Assembly: GCA_018652685.1 (NCBI GenBank)
Contig: JABIBQ010000010.1
Coordinates: 1 to 35,301 of the forward strand
Direction: 5' to 3'
Length of the DNA stretch: 35,301 nucleotides
Origin: Candidatus Bathyarchaeota archaeon
GTDB lineage: Archaea > Thermoproteota > Bathyarchaeia > TCS64
Below the pieces are notes generated by a model, which did not search any database, had not been told where the DNA came from, and saw nothing but the letters and a program-made list of their open reading frames with translations. This document shows positions 22,818-30,565 of this stretch, piece after piece; the first letter of the stretch is position 1; the number at the start of each line of letters is the position of its first letter. The position numbers were made by a program, and so were the translations under genes.

Positions 22818-24626
22818 CTAGAAAACGGGTTTTCTTCTGTTATTGAAGGCGTCGATGCCTTCCTTGAGCTCCCCATAGTTCCATAGGTCTGCGAAGGCGT
22901 CTGCCTCGGCATCCAGAGCAGCATCAAGGTTGTTGTCGCTAGCAGCAAGTTTCTTCATTGCGCTGATGGCTTTCGGTGGCCCATTGACTAGCGCCTGGAG
23001 ATATTCATTCATCTTGGCCTCGAACTCCGCCGCGGGGTAAACATGGCTAACGAGCCCTATTGATTTGGCCTCGTCTGCGTTGATCCGTCTACCGGTCAAA
23101 AGCAGTTCGTTTGCAACCGTCTGTCCGACGACCTTCTTGAGCAGACACGTACCGCCCCATCCCGTCATGAGTCCCAGACTTACCTCGGGCTGGCTGAAAC
23201 GTGCCTTTTCGCTTGCGATCCTGAGGTCGCAGAAGAGGATCAGCTCGTTCCCGCCCCCCAGGGCATAGCCGTTGACTGCAGCAACCACTGGCTTCGGTGT
23301 CTCCATGAATTTTTTAAACGTGTTGTGACCCGCCTTGCTGACGTTTCTTGCCTCCTCGACGCTGAGGCCCGGGAACTGGCTCACGTCTGCGCCCGCGCAG
23401 AACGCCCTGTCTCCTGCTCCAGTAACAAGTATGGCCTTTATCTCGGGGTCCGCGGAAGCCTCGTCAACGGCCTCGCTGATCAATCCGAGCATTTCAAGTG
23501 TCATGCTGTTGAGCTTGGATGGTCTGTTTAGTGTGATCTTGTACACGCCATTCTCTTTCTCGGTCAGCACTGGTTTTTCCTCGCCCAGTCCTGCTTTTTT
23601 CATCTCGAATGGCCCCTTGGGGATGTTTGCCCCCAGCTTCATGGCTGTGTCGATGTCCTCGACCGTGGCCACGGCCTCCGTGTACAACCTTTCGGCTTCT
23701 TTGACGAATGGCTCAAGGAGGAGCTTCACGTCGAAGCCCTTGGCCTGTTCCTCGGTAACTGCGGGCCTCTCGGTATAGGAGTAGAATCCCTCGCCGGTTT
23801 TCCTGCCTAGCTTCCTTGAGTCAAACAGTTCGATGATCTTCTCGTGGGGCGCGTATTCCGGCCCAATGTGCTCCTCAAATGTCTTGAGGATGTTGTGGAC
23901 GATGTCCAGTCCTATGAGGTCGCTCAGCATGAATGGTCCCATTGGCATGCCCGCCTTGTGCTGCATGGCAGCGTCGATCTGCTCGATGTCGAACTTATCT
24001 AGGAGCTTTGCTGCCTCGTTGAGGTAGGTGACCAGGATTCTGTTGACTATAAACCCAGGTGCGTCCTTCTTGACCCACACTGGAGTTTTGCTCATCTTCC
24101 TTGCCAACGCCATTACAGTATCGACTGTCTCCTTGCTGGTCTTGTCGCCCTGGTTGACCTCGACGAGCTTCATAATGGCGGGTGGGTTGAAGAAGTGCAT
24201 ACCAACGAACCTCTCGGGGTTCGGGACCACCGTGGCGATCTCTGTGATGCTGAGGCTGCTCGTGTTGGATGCCAATATTGCGTCATCTGGAGCAAGCTCG
24301 GCCGCTTCTTTCCATACCAAGTGCTTAATCTCCATCTTCTCGGGAATGGCCTCGATGACAAGCTGGGCGTCGCCCACTGCCTCCTTGAGGTCAAGCGTGA
24401 ACTTGATACGTCCAAGTATTTCCCCCTTGACCTCGGGGGTTATCCTCTCTCTTTTCACGAGGTAGTCAAGGCTCTTTGTTATTCCCTTGAGCCCGTTGTC
24501 AAGGAACTCTTGTTTGATGTCCCTAACGGCAATCCTGTAGCCCGCCGCGGAGGCAATCTGAGCGATCCCGTGGCCCATAACCCCGGCACCGAGGATCGCT
24601 ATCTTTTCAACTTGATCAGGCAGCAT
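22818..24626 (-). CDS. 3-hydroxyacyl-CoA dehydrogenase / enoyl-CoA hydratase fusion
   Basis: A 602-residue bifunctional enzyme. Residues 1-185 form the NAD-binding domain ('ILGAGVMGHGIAQIASAAGY', 'EAIPEKMEIK', catalytic 'GMHFFNPPAIMKLVEV'). Residues about 187-340 are the dehydrogenase C-terminal domains ('APGFIVNRILVTYLNEA'). Residues about 350-602 are a crotonase domain with 'ITLNRPSKLNSM', 'FCAGADVS' (oxyanion hole), 'GGGNELILFCDLRIA' and 'FSQPEVSLGLMTGWGGT' with both catalytic Glu. The dehydrogenase-first order is the archaeal one, opposite to bacterial FadB, as in the Metallosphaera crotonyl-CoA hydratase/3-hydroxybutyryl-CoA dehydrogenase. It acts in beta-oxidation or C4 acyl-CoA interconversion. 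ATG 24626 lies about seven bases after the predicted transcript start and diverges from etfB. Confidence 0.9.
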   Translation of the reverse strand: MLPDQVEKIAILGAGVMGHGIAQIASAAGYRIAVRDIKQEFLDNGLKGITKSLDYLVKRERITPEVKGEILGRIKFTLDLKEAVGDAQLVIEAIPEKMEIKHLVWKEAAELAPDDAILASNTSSLSITEIATVVPNPERFVGMHFFNPPAIMKLVEVNQGDKTSKETVDTVMALARKMSKTPVWVKKDAPGFIVNRILVTYLNEAAKLLDKFDIEQIDAAMQHKAGMPMGPFMLSDLIGLDIVHNILKTFEEHIGPEYAPHEKIIELFDSRKLGRKTGEGFYSYTERPAVTEEQAKGFDVKLLLEPFVKEAERLYTEAVATVEDIDTAMKLGANIPKGPFEMKKAGLGEEKPVLTEKENGVYKITLNRPSKLNSMTLEMLGLISEAVDEASADPEIKAILVTGAGDRAFCAGADVSQFPGLSVEEARNVSKAGHNTFKKFMETPKPVVAAVNGYALGGGNELILFCDLRIASEKARFSQPEVSLGLMTGWGGTCLLKKVVGQTVANELLLTGRRINADEAKSIGLVSHVYPAAEFEAKMNEYLQALVNGPPKAISAMKKLAASDNNLDAALDAEADAFADLWNYGELKEGIDAFNNRRKPVF

Positions 24627-24642
24627 GATGTTTCAATCGGTT

Positions 24643-24658
24643 AAGCTCTTTTGAGCTT
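24643..24658. promoter_or_regulatory. palindrome between acyl-CoA and ETF genes (candidate operator)
   Basis: AAGCTC-TTTT-GAGCTT is a perfect six-base inverted repeat. It overlaps the shared TATA element by three bases and lies between it and the start of the dehydrogenase-hydratase fusion. The position suits a repressor acting mainly on the leftward promoter. Confidence 0.45.
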
Positions 24659-24663
24659 ATAGG
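24656..24663. promoter_or_regulatory. TATA element shared by divergent fusion enzyme and etfB
   Basis: CTTATAGG (CCTATAAG leftward). Leftward it predicts a transcript start about seven bases before ATG 24626. Rightward it predicts a start near 24686, about 29 bases before etfB. Confidence 0.45.
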
Positions 24664-24702
24664 GTTTTCATGATAACACTATTATCCTCTGTGGGTAACA
24701 TC

Positions 24703-24709
24703 GGAAGGA
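24703..24709 (+). promoter_or_regulatory. Shine-Dalgarno sequence of etfB (first ETF)
   Basis: GGAAGGA/GGAG just before the ATG at 24715 decides this start over an in-frame ATG at 24670, whose extra 15 residues have no counterpart in the family. Confidence 0.6.
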
Positions 24710-24714
24710 GAAAT

Positions 24715-25497
24715 ATGAGGCAGGTTGTTCTGCTAAAGGCAATCCCCGACGTGAACGAGATAAAGTTCGATCCGAGATCACGGGCACCCGTGACCGCCGG
24801 GGTAAAGAAAAAGATCAGTGAGCTTGACAAGCGCGCACTTGAGGCAGCCATCCAGACAAAGGACGCCGTAGGAGGCGAGGTGGTGGTCCTCAGCATGGGC
24901 GACGACAAGACAAACACAGCCCTACTTGCGGCTCTAGCAATGGGAGCCGACGGGGCTTACATAGTAATCGACCCGGAGTTGACGGGGCTTGACACCAACG
25001 CAACAAGCAAGGTGCTTGAAGCGGCTATGAAAGAGATAGGGGAGTATGACCTGATCATCTCGGGTGAGATGACCCTTGACTCCATGAGTAGCCAGATCGG
25101 CCCAAGACTCGCAGAACTTTTAGAGCTCCCACAGGTCACGTACGTCAAGGAGTTCTCTGTGGCTGACGGAAAGGTCACGGCTGTCAGGGACCTTGAAGAC
25201 GTTGACGAGGTGGTAGAGGTAGCCCTTCCGGCCCTGATTACAGTTACAAGGGAGATCAACGAGCCCAGGATTCCGAGCCTCATGAAGATCATGAGAGCTA
25301 AGAAGAAGCCAAGGATAGTCTGGGACGCACCCGCGCTTGGCTTGGAAGTCGAATCCATCAAGGCAATGAGTTATGTCATAATCACGGACGTTACCGCCCC
25401 CCTCGTTGAGAGGAAGCAGATCAAGATCGAAGCGAACACTGTTGAGGAGGTTGCGGCCAAGCTTACCGAGGCACTGGCAGGAGAGGGGGTCATTTGA
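24715..25497 (+). CDS. etfB: electron transfer flavoprotein beta subunit (first ETF)
   Basis: A 260-residue ETF beta subunit. 'MRQVVLLKAIPDVNEIKFDP' is the family start, 'ISELDKRALEAAIQ' the ADP/FAD-binding helix region, 'VVVLSMGDDKTNTALLAALA' and 'MGADGAY' follow, and 'SQIGPRLAELLELPQVTYVK' is the AMP/FAD loop. With the alpha subunit it accepts electrons from acyl-CoA dehydrogenases or related enzymes. The helix lacks the NPFD..A.E pattern seen in the second EtfB of this window, so the two ETFs probably belong to different groups. The stop overlaps the ATG of etfA (TGATG). The locus diverges from the hydroxyacyl-CoA dehydrogenase/hydratase gene, indicating a role in acyl-CoA oxidation. Confidence 0.9.
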   Translation: MRQVVLLKAIPDVNEIKFDPRSRAPVTAGVKKKISELDKRALEAAIQTKDAVGGEVVVLSMGDDKTNTALLAALAMGADGAYIVIDPELTGLDTNATSKVLEAAMKEIGEYDLIISGEMTLDSMSSQIGPRLAELLELPQVTYVKEFSVADGKVTAVRDLEDVDEVVEVALPALITVTREINEPRIPSLMKIMRAKKKPRIVWDAPALGLEVESIKAMSYVIITDVTAPLVERKQIKIEANTVEEVAAKLTEALAGEGVI

Positions 25498-26426
25498 TGA
25501 GATTCCTGGTTTACTCGGAGGACAGGGAGTTGGCGTTCCAGATCCTAGCCAAGGCACGGGAGCTGGCTGATATAAAAGGCTCAGAGGTAGTGGCACTGGT
25601 AACTGATGGCGCCCCCCAGGATTACATCAACCAGGGGGCAGATAAGGCATTTAACATCGAGGGCCTGGGAAGTTTCGCATTAACCCCCTATAGGGCAGCA
25701 ATGCTCAAGGCAGTCGATGAGGCGGCAGCGGATTATATCCTGATAGGGGCAACCAAGAGGGGGAAGGAGCTTGCTCCAAGAATTGCGGCGACCCTTGGGG
25801 TCGGATGCATGAACGAGTGCTACAGTATGCGCTTTGAGGACGACAGGCTCGTGGTTGAGAAGCTCACATATGGAGGCTCGACGGTCGCCACGGAGTACAG
25901 CTCAAGAGTACCCACAGTGATCACGGTTTCCCCGAGGAGCTTCGAGAAGCTTGAGGCAGCGGAGAGATCAGGGGAAATCATCGCGCTAGATGTTGATATA
26001 CCTGAGCCCGAAGTAAAGGTCATCGAAGTAAGGGAGAAGCCCAAGAGCTCAAGCGACGTTGAGAACGCGGATATAATCATCTCGGCTGGAAGGGGGTTCA
26101 AGGCGAAGGAAGACCTGAAGATCTTAGATAAGCTGGCTGAGATACTTGGCGCGGCTATAGGCTGCACCAGGCCCATCAGCGCGGACCTCGGTTGGATGGA
26201 TTTCTGGGTCGGCATCAGTGGCAAAAAGGTCAAGCCCAGCCTGTACATCACATGCGGCATAAGTGGCCAGATCCAGCACGTGGCTGGGATCAGGGACAGC
26301 AAGATCATCGTGAGCATCAACAACGATGAGTCGGCGGGCATCCATGGAGTCAGTGACTATAGCATCGTTGGTGACGTCTACGAGGTCGTGCCGGCACTGG
26401 TGAAGGTCCTCAAGGAAAGAGCCTAA
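25497..26426 (+). CDS. etfA: electron transfer flavoprotein alpha subunit (first ETF)
   Basis: A 309-residue ETF alpha subunit. The N-terminal nucleotide-binding domain has 'YILIGATKRGKELAPRIAAT'. The C-terminal FAD domain has 'IIISAGRGFKAKEDLKILDK', 'LGAAIGCTRPISADLGW', 'SLYITCGISGQIQHVAGI' and 'IVSINNDESAGIHGVSDY', the standard FAD-binding signature. There is no ferredoxin domain, in contrast to the second EtfA. The ATG at 25497 overlaps the etfB stop, so the two are co-translated. The dimer carries FAD and passes electrons between dehydrogenases and a membrane or soluble acceptor; no acceptor gene is seen here. A pyrimidine-rich stretch follows the stop. Confidence 0.92.
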   Translation: MRFLVYSEDRELAFQILAKARELADIKGSEVVALVTDGAPQDYINQGADKAFNIEGLGSFALTPYRAAMLKAVDEAAADYILIGATKRGKELAPRIAATLGVGCMNECYSMRFEDDRLVVEKLTYGGSTVATEYSSRVPTVITVSPRSFEKLEAAERSGEIIALDVDIPEPEVKVIEVREKPKSSSDVENADIIISAGRGFKAKEDLKILDKLAEILGAAIGCTRPISADLGWMDFWVGISGKKVKPSLYITCGISGQIQHVAGIRDSKIIVSINNDESAGIHGVSDYSIVGDVYEVVPALVKVLKERA

Positions 26427-26429
26427 TCC

Positions 26430-26450
26430 CACCCTTTTCTTTTCTATTCT
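26430..26450 (+). terminator. pyrimidine-rich probable terminator after etfBA
   Basis: The 24 bases between etfA and the sirtuin gene are almost only C and T, with T-runs. Archaeal transcription often ends at such U-rich tracts without a hairpin. It also directly precedes the sirtuin ATG, so it may be only partly effective. Confidence 0.35.
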
Positions 26451-27224
26451 ATGGTTCTACCCGAGGATACTCTGCAATCCATCCGCGACGCGGCAGCAAT
26501 CATCGCTTCATCCGAGTACGTCACATGCCTCACAGGGGCGGGCATAAGCGTCGAGAGTGGTATCAGGCCGTTCAGGGGGCCTGGGGGCCTGTGGACTGAG
26601 AAGGGCGAGCCGTCTATGGATGGTTACAGGAGGTTTTTGCGTGATCCAAAGGGGTACTGGGAGAGGAGGCTTGAGAACAAGAGTGAGTTTGGTTTGAGCC
26701 TGAGCGATAAGGAGCCGAATCCAGGTCATTTATCCTTGGCACGACTTGAGGAGATTGGGGTGTTGAAATCATTGGTAACCCAGAACATTGACAATCTCCA
26801 TTACGCTGCGGGGAGCGTAAACATCCTTGAGATCCACGGTAACAGTAAGTGGTACAGGTGCATCGATTGCATGAGCCGCTGGCCCAACGAGGAGTTTGAG
26901 GTCAAGGATATCCCGCCAACCTGCCCACAATGCGGTGGGCTCGTAAAGACAGACACTGTGATGTTCGGGGAGCCAATCCCAAGGAAGATCCTTGAGAGGT
27001 GTTTCGAGGAATCAGAGAGAAGCGACTGCATGATAGTGGCCGGGACAAGCGCCACGGTGACGCCTGCCGCTGGCTTACCGTTGATAGTAAAGAGAAACGC
27101 GGGCAGGCTCATTGAGGTGAATATTAGGGAGAGTGAGATCACGTACTCGTGTGACGTGAACGTCTTCGCGCCCTCGGGTGAGAGCTTGCCTATTCTGGTA
27201 GAAGAGGTTGAGAAACTAGCTTAG
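26451..27224 (+). CDS. Sir2-family NAD-dependent protein deacylase (sirtuin)
   Basis: A 257-residue sirtuin of standard length. 'CLTGAGISVESGIRPFRGPG' is the NAD-binding GAGxS and FR motif, 'LVTQNIDNLHYAAG' the TQNID motif, 'LEIHGNS' the catalytic His, 'CIDCMSRWPNEEF' and 'CPQCGG' the zinc-ribbon Cys pairs, and 'MIVAGTSATVTPAAGLP' and 'LIEVNIRESEI' the cofactor ends. It removes acetyl or other acyl groups from lysine using NAD+. In archaea, the chromatin protein Alba is a known Sir2 substrate, and an Alba gene lies about 0.9 kb downstream. The last nine bases overlap the stop of the convergent polysaccharide deacetylase. ATG at 26451 is the first plausible start. Confidence 0.92.
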   Translation: MVLPEDTLQSIRDAAAIIASSEYVTCLTGAGISVESGIRPFRGPGGLWTEKGEPSMDGYRRFLRDPKGYWERRLENKSEFGLSLSDKEPNPGHLSLARLEEIGVLKSLVTQNIDNLHYAAGSVNILEIHGNSKWYRCIDCMSRWPNEEFEVKDIPPTCPQCGGLVKTDTVMFGEPIPRKILERCFEESERSDCMIVAGTSATVTPAAGLPLIVKRNAGRLIEVNIRESEITYSCDVNVFAPSGESLPILVEEVEKLA

Positions 27225-28004
27225 CTTCTTCCTGGTCCAGTGGGCGACCTCTTCACATGTGGCGAACCACACATCTCCCCTGTCTTTGGCGTCCCTGAGC
27301 AGCTTCTCTAGCATGTCCAGCCTGCTGACGCGGCCGATGCACTGGGGGTGGCACGTCAGGCCAAAGTATCTTCCGAGCCGGTAGATTCCGTCCCACTCGG
27401 GCTTCCAGATGTCCCAGACCTGCTTGGGGGTCATCCTGTGGGTCTCGAAGTGGGGCCAGTCGTCCATCATCCACTCAACTGGCAACTCAACTAGGCCCGT
27501 GTCCTCGCCCCTCCACTTGAGTATGTACGGCATATCATCGTCCATAAAGTTGCTGTCGTAAGTGAACCCCAATTCCTGGACTAGGTCGAGGGTCCTGTCG
27601 CTGATGAGCCAGTAGGGTGCCCTGAAACCTGTGGGCTTTACGCCTATCTTCTCGAAACTGTCGAGTGCCTTCAGGAATACGCCCCTCTCGCTCTCCATGC
27701 TTATCTCCCCCAGCTTCTCGTGGAGGTACCCGTGGGCACCCATCTCGTGGCCTCGCGCCACGATGTCCTCGCAGCTCTCCGTGAAATTGTCAACGGTCCA
27801 CCCCGGCGTGAAGAACGTCGCCTTGATATCAAGCTCGTCCAGTAGGTCAAGGATACGCGGTATGGCTGTGTTGGGTGCGAACCTACCTCTGCTCTGGGCG
27901 ACGATATCTAGCGGTGCCCTCCTCATGAGCGCGCTGTTGCTGTCATAGTCGAAGGAAAGGTTGAAACAGGATTTGTAGCCGTCAGGCCAAAACGAATCAG
28001 ACAT
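27216..28004 (-). CDS. polysaccharide deacetylase (NodB/CE4 family)
   Basis: A 262-residue protein with the NodB homology domain. 'NLSFDYDSNSA' is motif 1 (catalytic and metal Asp), 'GHEMGAHGYLHEKLGEIS' motif 2 (HxxxH metal site), 'GVKPTGFRAPYWLIS' motif 3 (RAPYW), and 'LGFTYDSNFMDDDMP' motif 4. 'GLTCHPQCIGRVSR' carries the C-terminal His. It hydrolyses N-acetyl or related amide bonds in polysaccharide or small cyclic amides; some family members act on uracil or allantoin derivatives. No signal peptide is visible, so export is unproven. ATG 28004 is chosen because motif 1 begins shortly after it; a 50-codon upstream extension has no family likeness and overlaps the Alba promoter region. Confidence 0.84.
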   Translation of the reverse strand: MSDSFWPDGYKSCFNLSFDYDSNSALMRRAPLDIVAQSRGRFAPNTAIPRILDLLDELDIKATFFTPGWTVDNFTESCEDIVARGHEMGAHGYLHEKLGEISMESERGVFLKALDSFEKIGVKPTGFRAPYWLISDRTLDLVQELGFTYDSNFMDDDMPYILKWRGEDTGLVELPVEWMMDDWPHFETHRMTPKQVWDIWKPEWDGIYRLGRYFGLTCHPQCIGRVSRLDMLEKLLRDAKDRGDVWFATCEEVAHWTRKKLS

Positions 28005-28094
28005 AGTTATTTGGCGATGTTTGAACGTAAAAAATCTGTGTTTAATGCCTTTTTTCACTGATTTGAGTAAATGTGCGGTGATAATAAGGGATGG

Positions 28095-28104
28095 TTTTTT
28101 ATGG
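28095..28104 (+). promoter_or_regulatory. TATA-like element of the Alba gene
   Basis: TTTTTTATGG lies 31-40 bases before the ATG at 28135, predicting a leader of about ten bases. Confidence 0.45.
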
Positions 28105-28134
28105 CTGAGAAAAAATAGTTCAGTCTGACCGATA

Positions 28135-28704
28135 ATGAGCCGGGATAACACCATCTACATCGGCAGGAAGCCTGCCATGGCCTACGTAATGGCTACGCTC
28201 GCAACATTCAATCACAACGATGTCGTCCTGATCAAGGCAAGGGGCAGGTCAATCACGACCGCCGTTGATGTCGCAGAAATTACCAAGAACAGGTACATGG
28301 ACGGCATGGAAAAGCCCGGGATAACCATCGGCACGGAGAAAATCGAGGACGATAGGGGCACGAGGAACGTCTCAACAATGACGATCACTCTCGTCAAGGG
28401 TAACGCGGTAGTACCGGCAGAGGTGTTCGCCCCAAGGGAGCGTAGGGAGAGAAGGCCACCCCGAGGGGAGAGACGTGAGCCGACACCCAAGCCAAAACCC
28501 AAATCGGAACCCGAACCCATAGTCGAGGCAGTTGATGTATCAAAGATCAGCGGAGTGGGCGTGGTCACCGAGGAGAAGCTAAAGTCGGCAGGATACGATA
28601 CCGTGGCCAAGGTGTTGAACTCAGAGCCATCCGAACTATCGTTGAAGACAAGGCTCACAGTGGCTCAGATTGAGAAGATCATGGCAGCCGCAAAAGAGCT
28701 CTAA
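28135..28704 (+). CDS. Alba chromatin protein with C-terminal helix-hairpin-helix domain
   Basis: A 189-residue protein. Residues 1-95 form an Alba domain: 'NTIYIGRKPAMAYVMATLAT' (core strand and helix with the conserved Lys-Pro), 'LIKARGRSITTAVDVAEITK' (with Arg-rich loop) and 'NVSTMTITLVKG'. Residues 100-130 are a low-complexity Arg/Pro/Lys linker. Residues 133-189 contain 'VSKISGVGVVTEEKLKSAGY' with the G-x-G hairpin of helix-hairpin-helix DNA-binding domains, plus a second helix pair. Most Alba proteins are about 90 residues, so the tail is unusual. Alba binds DNA and RNA as a dimer and is deacetylated by Sir2. It lies in a divergent position from the polysaccharide deacetylase. It probably binds nucleic acid in two ways. 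Confidence 0.85.
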   Translation: MSRDNTIYIGRKPAMAYVMATLATFNHNDVVLIKARGRSITTAVDVAEITKNRYMDGMEKPGITIGTEKIEDDRGTRNVSTMTITLVKGNAVVPAEVFAPRERRERRPPRGERREPTPKPKPKSEPEPIVEAVDVSKISGVGVVTEEKLKSAGYDTVAKVLNSEPSELSLKTRLTVAQIEKIMAAAKEL

Positions 28705-28754
28705 TCTTTGTAGAATCTCTTAAAACCCGACAAGAATAGTTCATCGGGATAAGT

Positions 28755-29168
28755 ATGCGCGTTTTACAGCTTCACTGCTCAGAGTTCAGCTTCAAGACCC
28801 TCAAGGAGACCCCCGTTGCAGAGCGACCTGCGTTCCCCAAAGAGGGAGAGTACGAGAACATCCTTGTCTGCTTCACCTGCTTCGAGAAGAAAGACGTCAA
28901 CAGGGAGGAGGAGATCATCGATGAGTACATCAAGAACATCAAAGTGGACACCGAACGGATCGGGTGCAACAACGTCATCCTCCACCCCTACGCACACCTG
29001 AGCCACGAGCTGGGCAGCCCAAAGAGGGCAAAAAAGTTCATGTCTGACCTGGAGGCAAAGCTCAACTCAGAGGGAATAGACGCCCACAGGAGCCCCTTCG
29101 GCTGGTACAAGGCTTTCGGCTTGTACTGCAAGGGCCACCCGCTGGCCGAGATGTATAGGGAGTACTAG
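28755..29168 (+). CDS. free-standing threonyl-tRNA synthetase editing domain
   Basis: A 137-residue protein that matches only the N-terminal editing domain of archaeal ThrRS, which has the D-aminoacyl-tRNA deacylase fold. Seen are 'MRVLQLHCSEFSFKTL', 'NILVCFTCFEKKD', 'NVILHPYAHLSHELGSP' (His81) and 'HRSPFGWYKAFGLYCKGHPL' with Lys119 and 'AE' (Glu132), the conserved editing residues. No catalytic or anticodon-binding domain follows; a stop codon ends the gene and the next gene converges, overlapping by four bases. It probably removes misacylated Ser from tRNA-Thr in trans, as trans-editing domains do in some crenarchaea. TATA-like CTTAAAACC near 28720 gives an almost leaderless start. Confidence 0.85.
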   Translation: MRVLQLHCSEFSFKTLKETPVAERPAFPKEGEYENILVCFTCFEKKDVNREEEIIDEYIKNIKVDTERIGCNNVILHPYAHLSHELGSPKRAKKFMSDLEAKLNSEGIDAHRSPFGWYKAFGLYCKGHPLAEMYREY

Positions 29169-30565
29169 GCCCAGACCTTGTTTGGGTTCAGAATCCCTTT
29201 GGGGTCAAAGGTAGCCTTGATCCCCTTCATCAACTCCATCTGGGCGGGACCCACTTCTCGCTCCAAGTAGTGCTTCTTTGTGTAACCAAGCCCGTGTTCG
29301 CCTGACGATGTTCCGCCCATCTCAAGCGAGAGGTCGATGAGGTCGCTCAACGCTGCCTCCATTAGCTCGTCCCATTCCTCTTCTGGAGTCTCGTCCTTCT
29401 TGATGATGAAGTAGTGCAGGTTTCCGTCTCCTGCATGTCCCACTGGGACCAGCAAGACTCCGTGTTTCTCGGCAACCGCATCTGCACGCTCCACGTAATC
29501 GGGTATCATGCTCCGCGGGATGCAGATATCTGCCTCTTCAAGTGTGTATGCCGCCATGTATGCATCGAACAGGCATTTCCGTGCCTCCCAGATCTGGTTC
29601 TGACGCTGGGCATTATCCGCGATATACGCGTCCACAGCACCCATCTCAAGGCAGATTTCCCCGGCAGTCTCCAGCTCTCTGTCAAGCTCCTCCTTGCTGT
29701 TGGCCTCCACTGCTACCAGAAGGTACGCTGGATGACTGTTGTCCGGGAGCTTCTTCCCCGTGTGTTTTTCCGCCATAAGCACGGCTTGCTGGGGCATGTA
29801 CTCCAGGCCGAAGGGCACGATTTTTTTATGGATTATCTCCCTGACGGCTTTCACGGCGTCTATTGTTGACGTGAAAGGCGCGTAGATCAGTGAAGTGAAC
29901 TTTGGCTTGGGTATCAGTCTTAGGATCGCCTTTGTGACTACACCCAGCGTCCCCTCGCTCCCGATGATTAGGTCAATTAGGCTGTAGCCCGTGCTGTCCT
30001 TGACGAATTTGCCCCCAATCTGAATAACCTCGCCGCTGGTGAGCACGACCTCAAGGCCGTTCACGAAATCACGGGTGACGCCGTACTTCATGGCACGCAT
30101 CCCACCTGCGTTTGTTGATATGTTGCCCCCTATGCTGCCAGACTCTTGGCCTGGGTCAGGGGGGTAGTAGAGTCCGAGTGCCTCCGTTGCCTCGTGGACC
30201 TCGCTGATAAGTACACCCGGCTCAACGATTGCCATAAGATTATCCTCGTCTATCTCGATGATCTTGTTCATTCCCTCAAGGTTGAGGGCGATTCCACTGT
30301 GTACTGGATGGGATGCACCACTCAACCCGGTCCTGGACCCCTGGGGGGTGACCGGAATCAATTCGTCGTTTGCCAGTTTGAGTACGCCCTGGATCTGCTC
30401 CGTGGAGGATGGAGAGACCACCAGCGTTGGTGGGTGTGGCTTTAATGGGCTTTCATCGATAGCATGCTTGTCTAAATCGTCCTTATGGTCGGACACGTTG
30501 ACTTTCCCTACGATGTTCTCTAGTTTTGCCCTGATTTCAGATGTAACTTTGTTGAACTCAGGCAT
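29165..30565 (-). CDS. FAD-linked dehydrogenase (GlcD/LctD-like, probable lactate dehydrogenase of an ETF complex)
   Basis: A 466-residue flavoprotein of the FAD_binding_4 / FAD-oxidase_C type. 'HPPTLVVSPSSTEQIQGVLK', 'TPQGSRTGLSGASHPVHSG' (FAD pyrophosphate loop), 'GQESGSIGGNISTNAGGMRA', 'IDLIIGSEGTLGVVTKAILR' (second FAD motif) and the end 'SGEHGLGYTKKHYL' with the substrate-binding His region. The family oxidises 2-hydroxyacids such as D-lactate or glycolate. It follows EtfB and ferredoxin-EtfA genes, its ATG overlapping the EtfA stop by eight bases. This matches LctBCD of Acetobacterium woodii, where the complex oxidises lactate with NAD+ driven by reduced ferredoxin. Specificity for lactate is an inference from that operon order. 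Confidence 0.86.
   Translation of the reverse strand: MPEFNKVTSEIRAKLENIVGKVNVSDHKDDLDKHAIDESPLKPHPPTLVVSPSSTEQIQGVLKLANDELIPVTPQGSRTGLSGASHPVHSGIALNLEGMNKIIEIDEDNLMAIVEPGVLISEVHEATEALGLYYPPDPGQESGSIGGNISTNAGGMRAMKYGVTRDFVNGLEVVLTSGEVIQIGGKFVKDSTGYSLIDLIIGSEGTLGVVTKAILRLIPKPKFTSLIYAPFTSTIDAVKAVREIIHKKIVPFGLEYMPQQAVLMAEKHTGKKLPDNSHPAYLLVAVEANSKEELDRELETAGEICLEMGAVDAYIADNAQRQNQIWEARKCLFDAYMAAYTLEEADICIPRSMIPDYVERADAVAEKHGVLLVPVGHAGDGNLHYFIIKKDETPEEEWDELMEAALSDLIDLSLEMGGTSSGEHGLGYTKKHYLEREVGPAQMELMKGIKATFDPKGILNPNKVWA

Noticed and set aside
28005..28154. A 50-codon extension of the polysaccharide deacetylase frame.
   Set aside because: It runs through the promoter and start of the Alba gene and has no family likeness.
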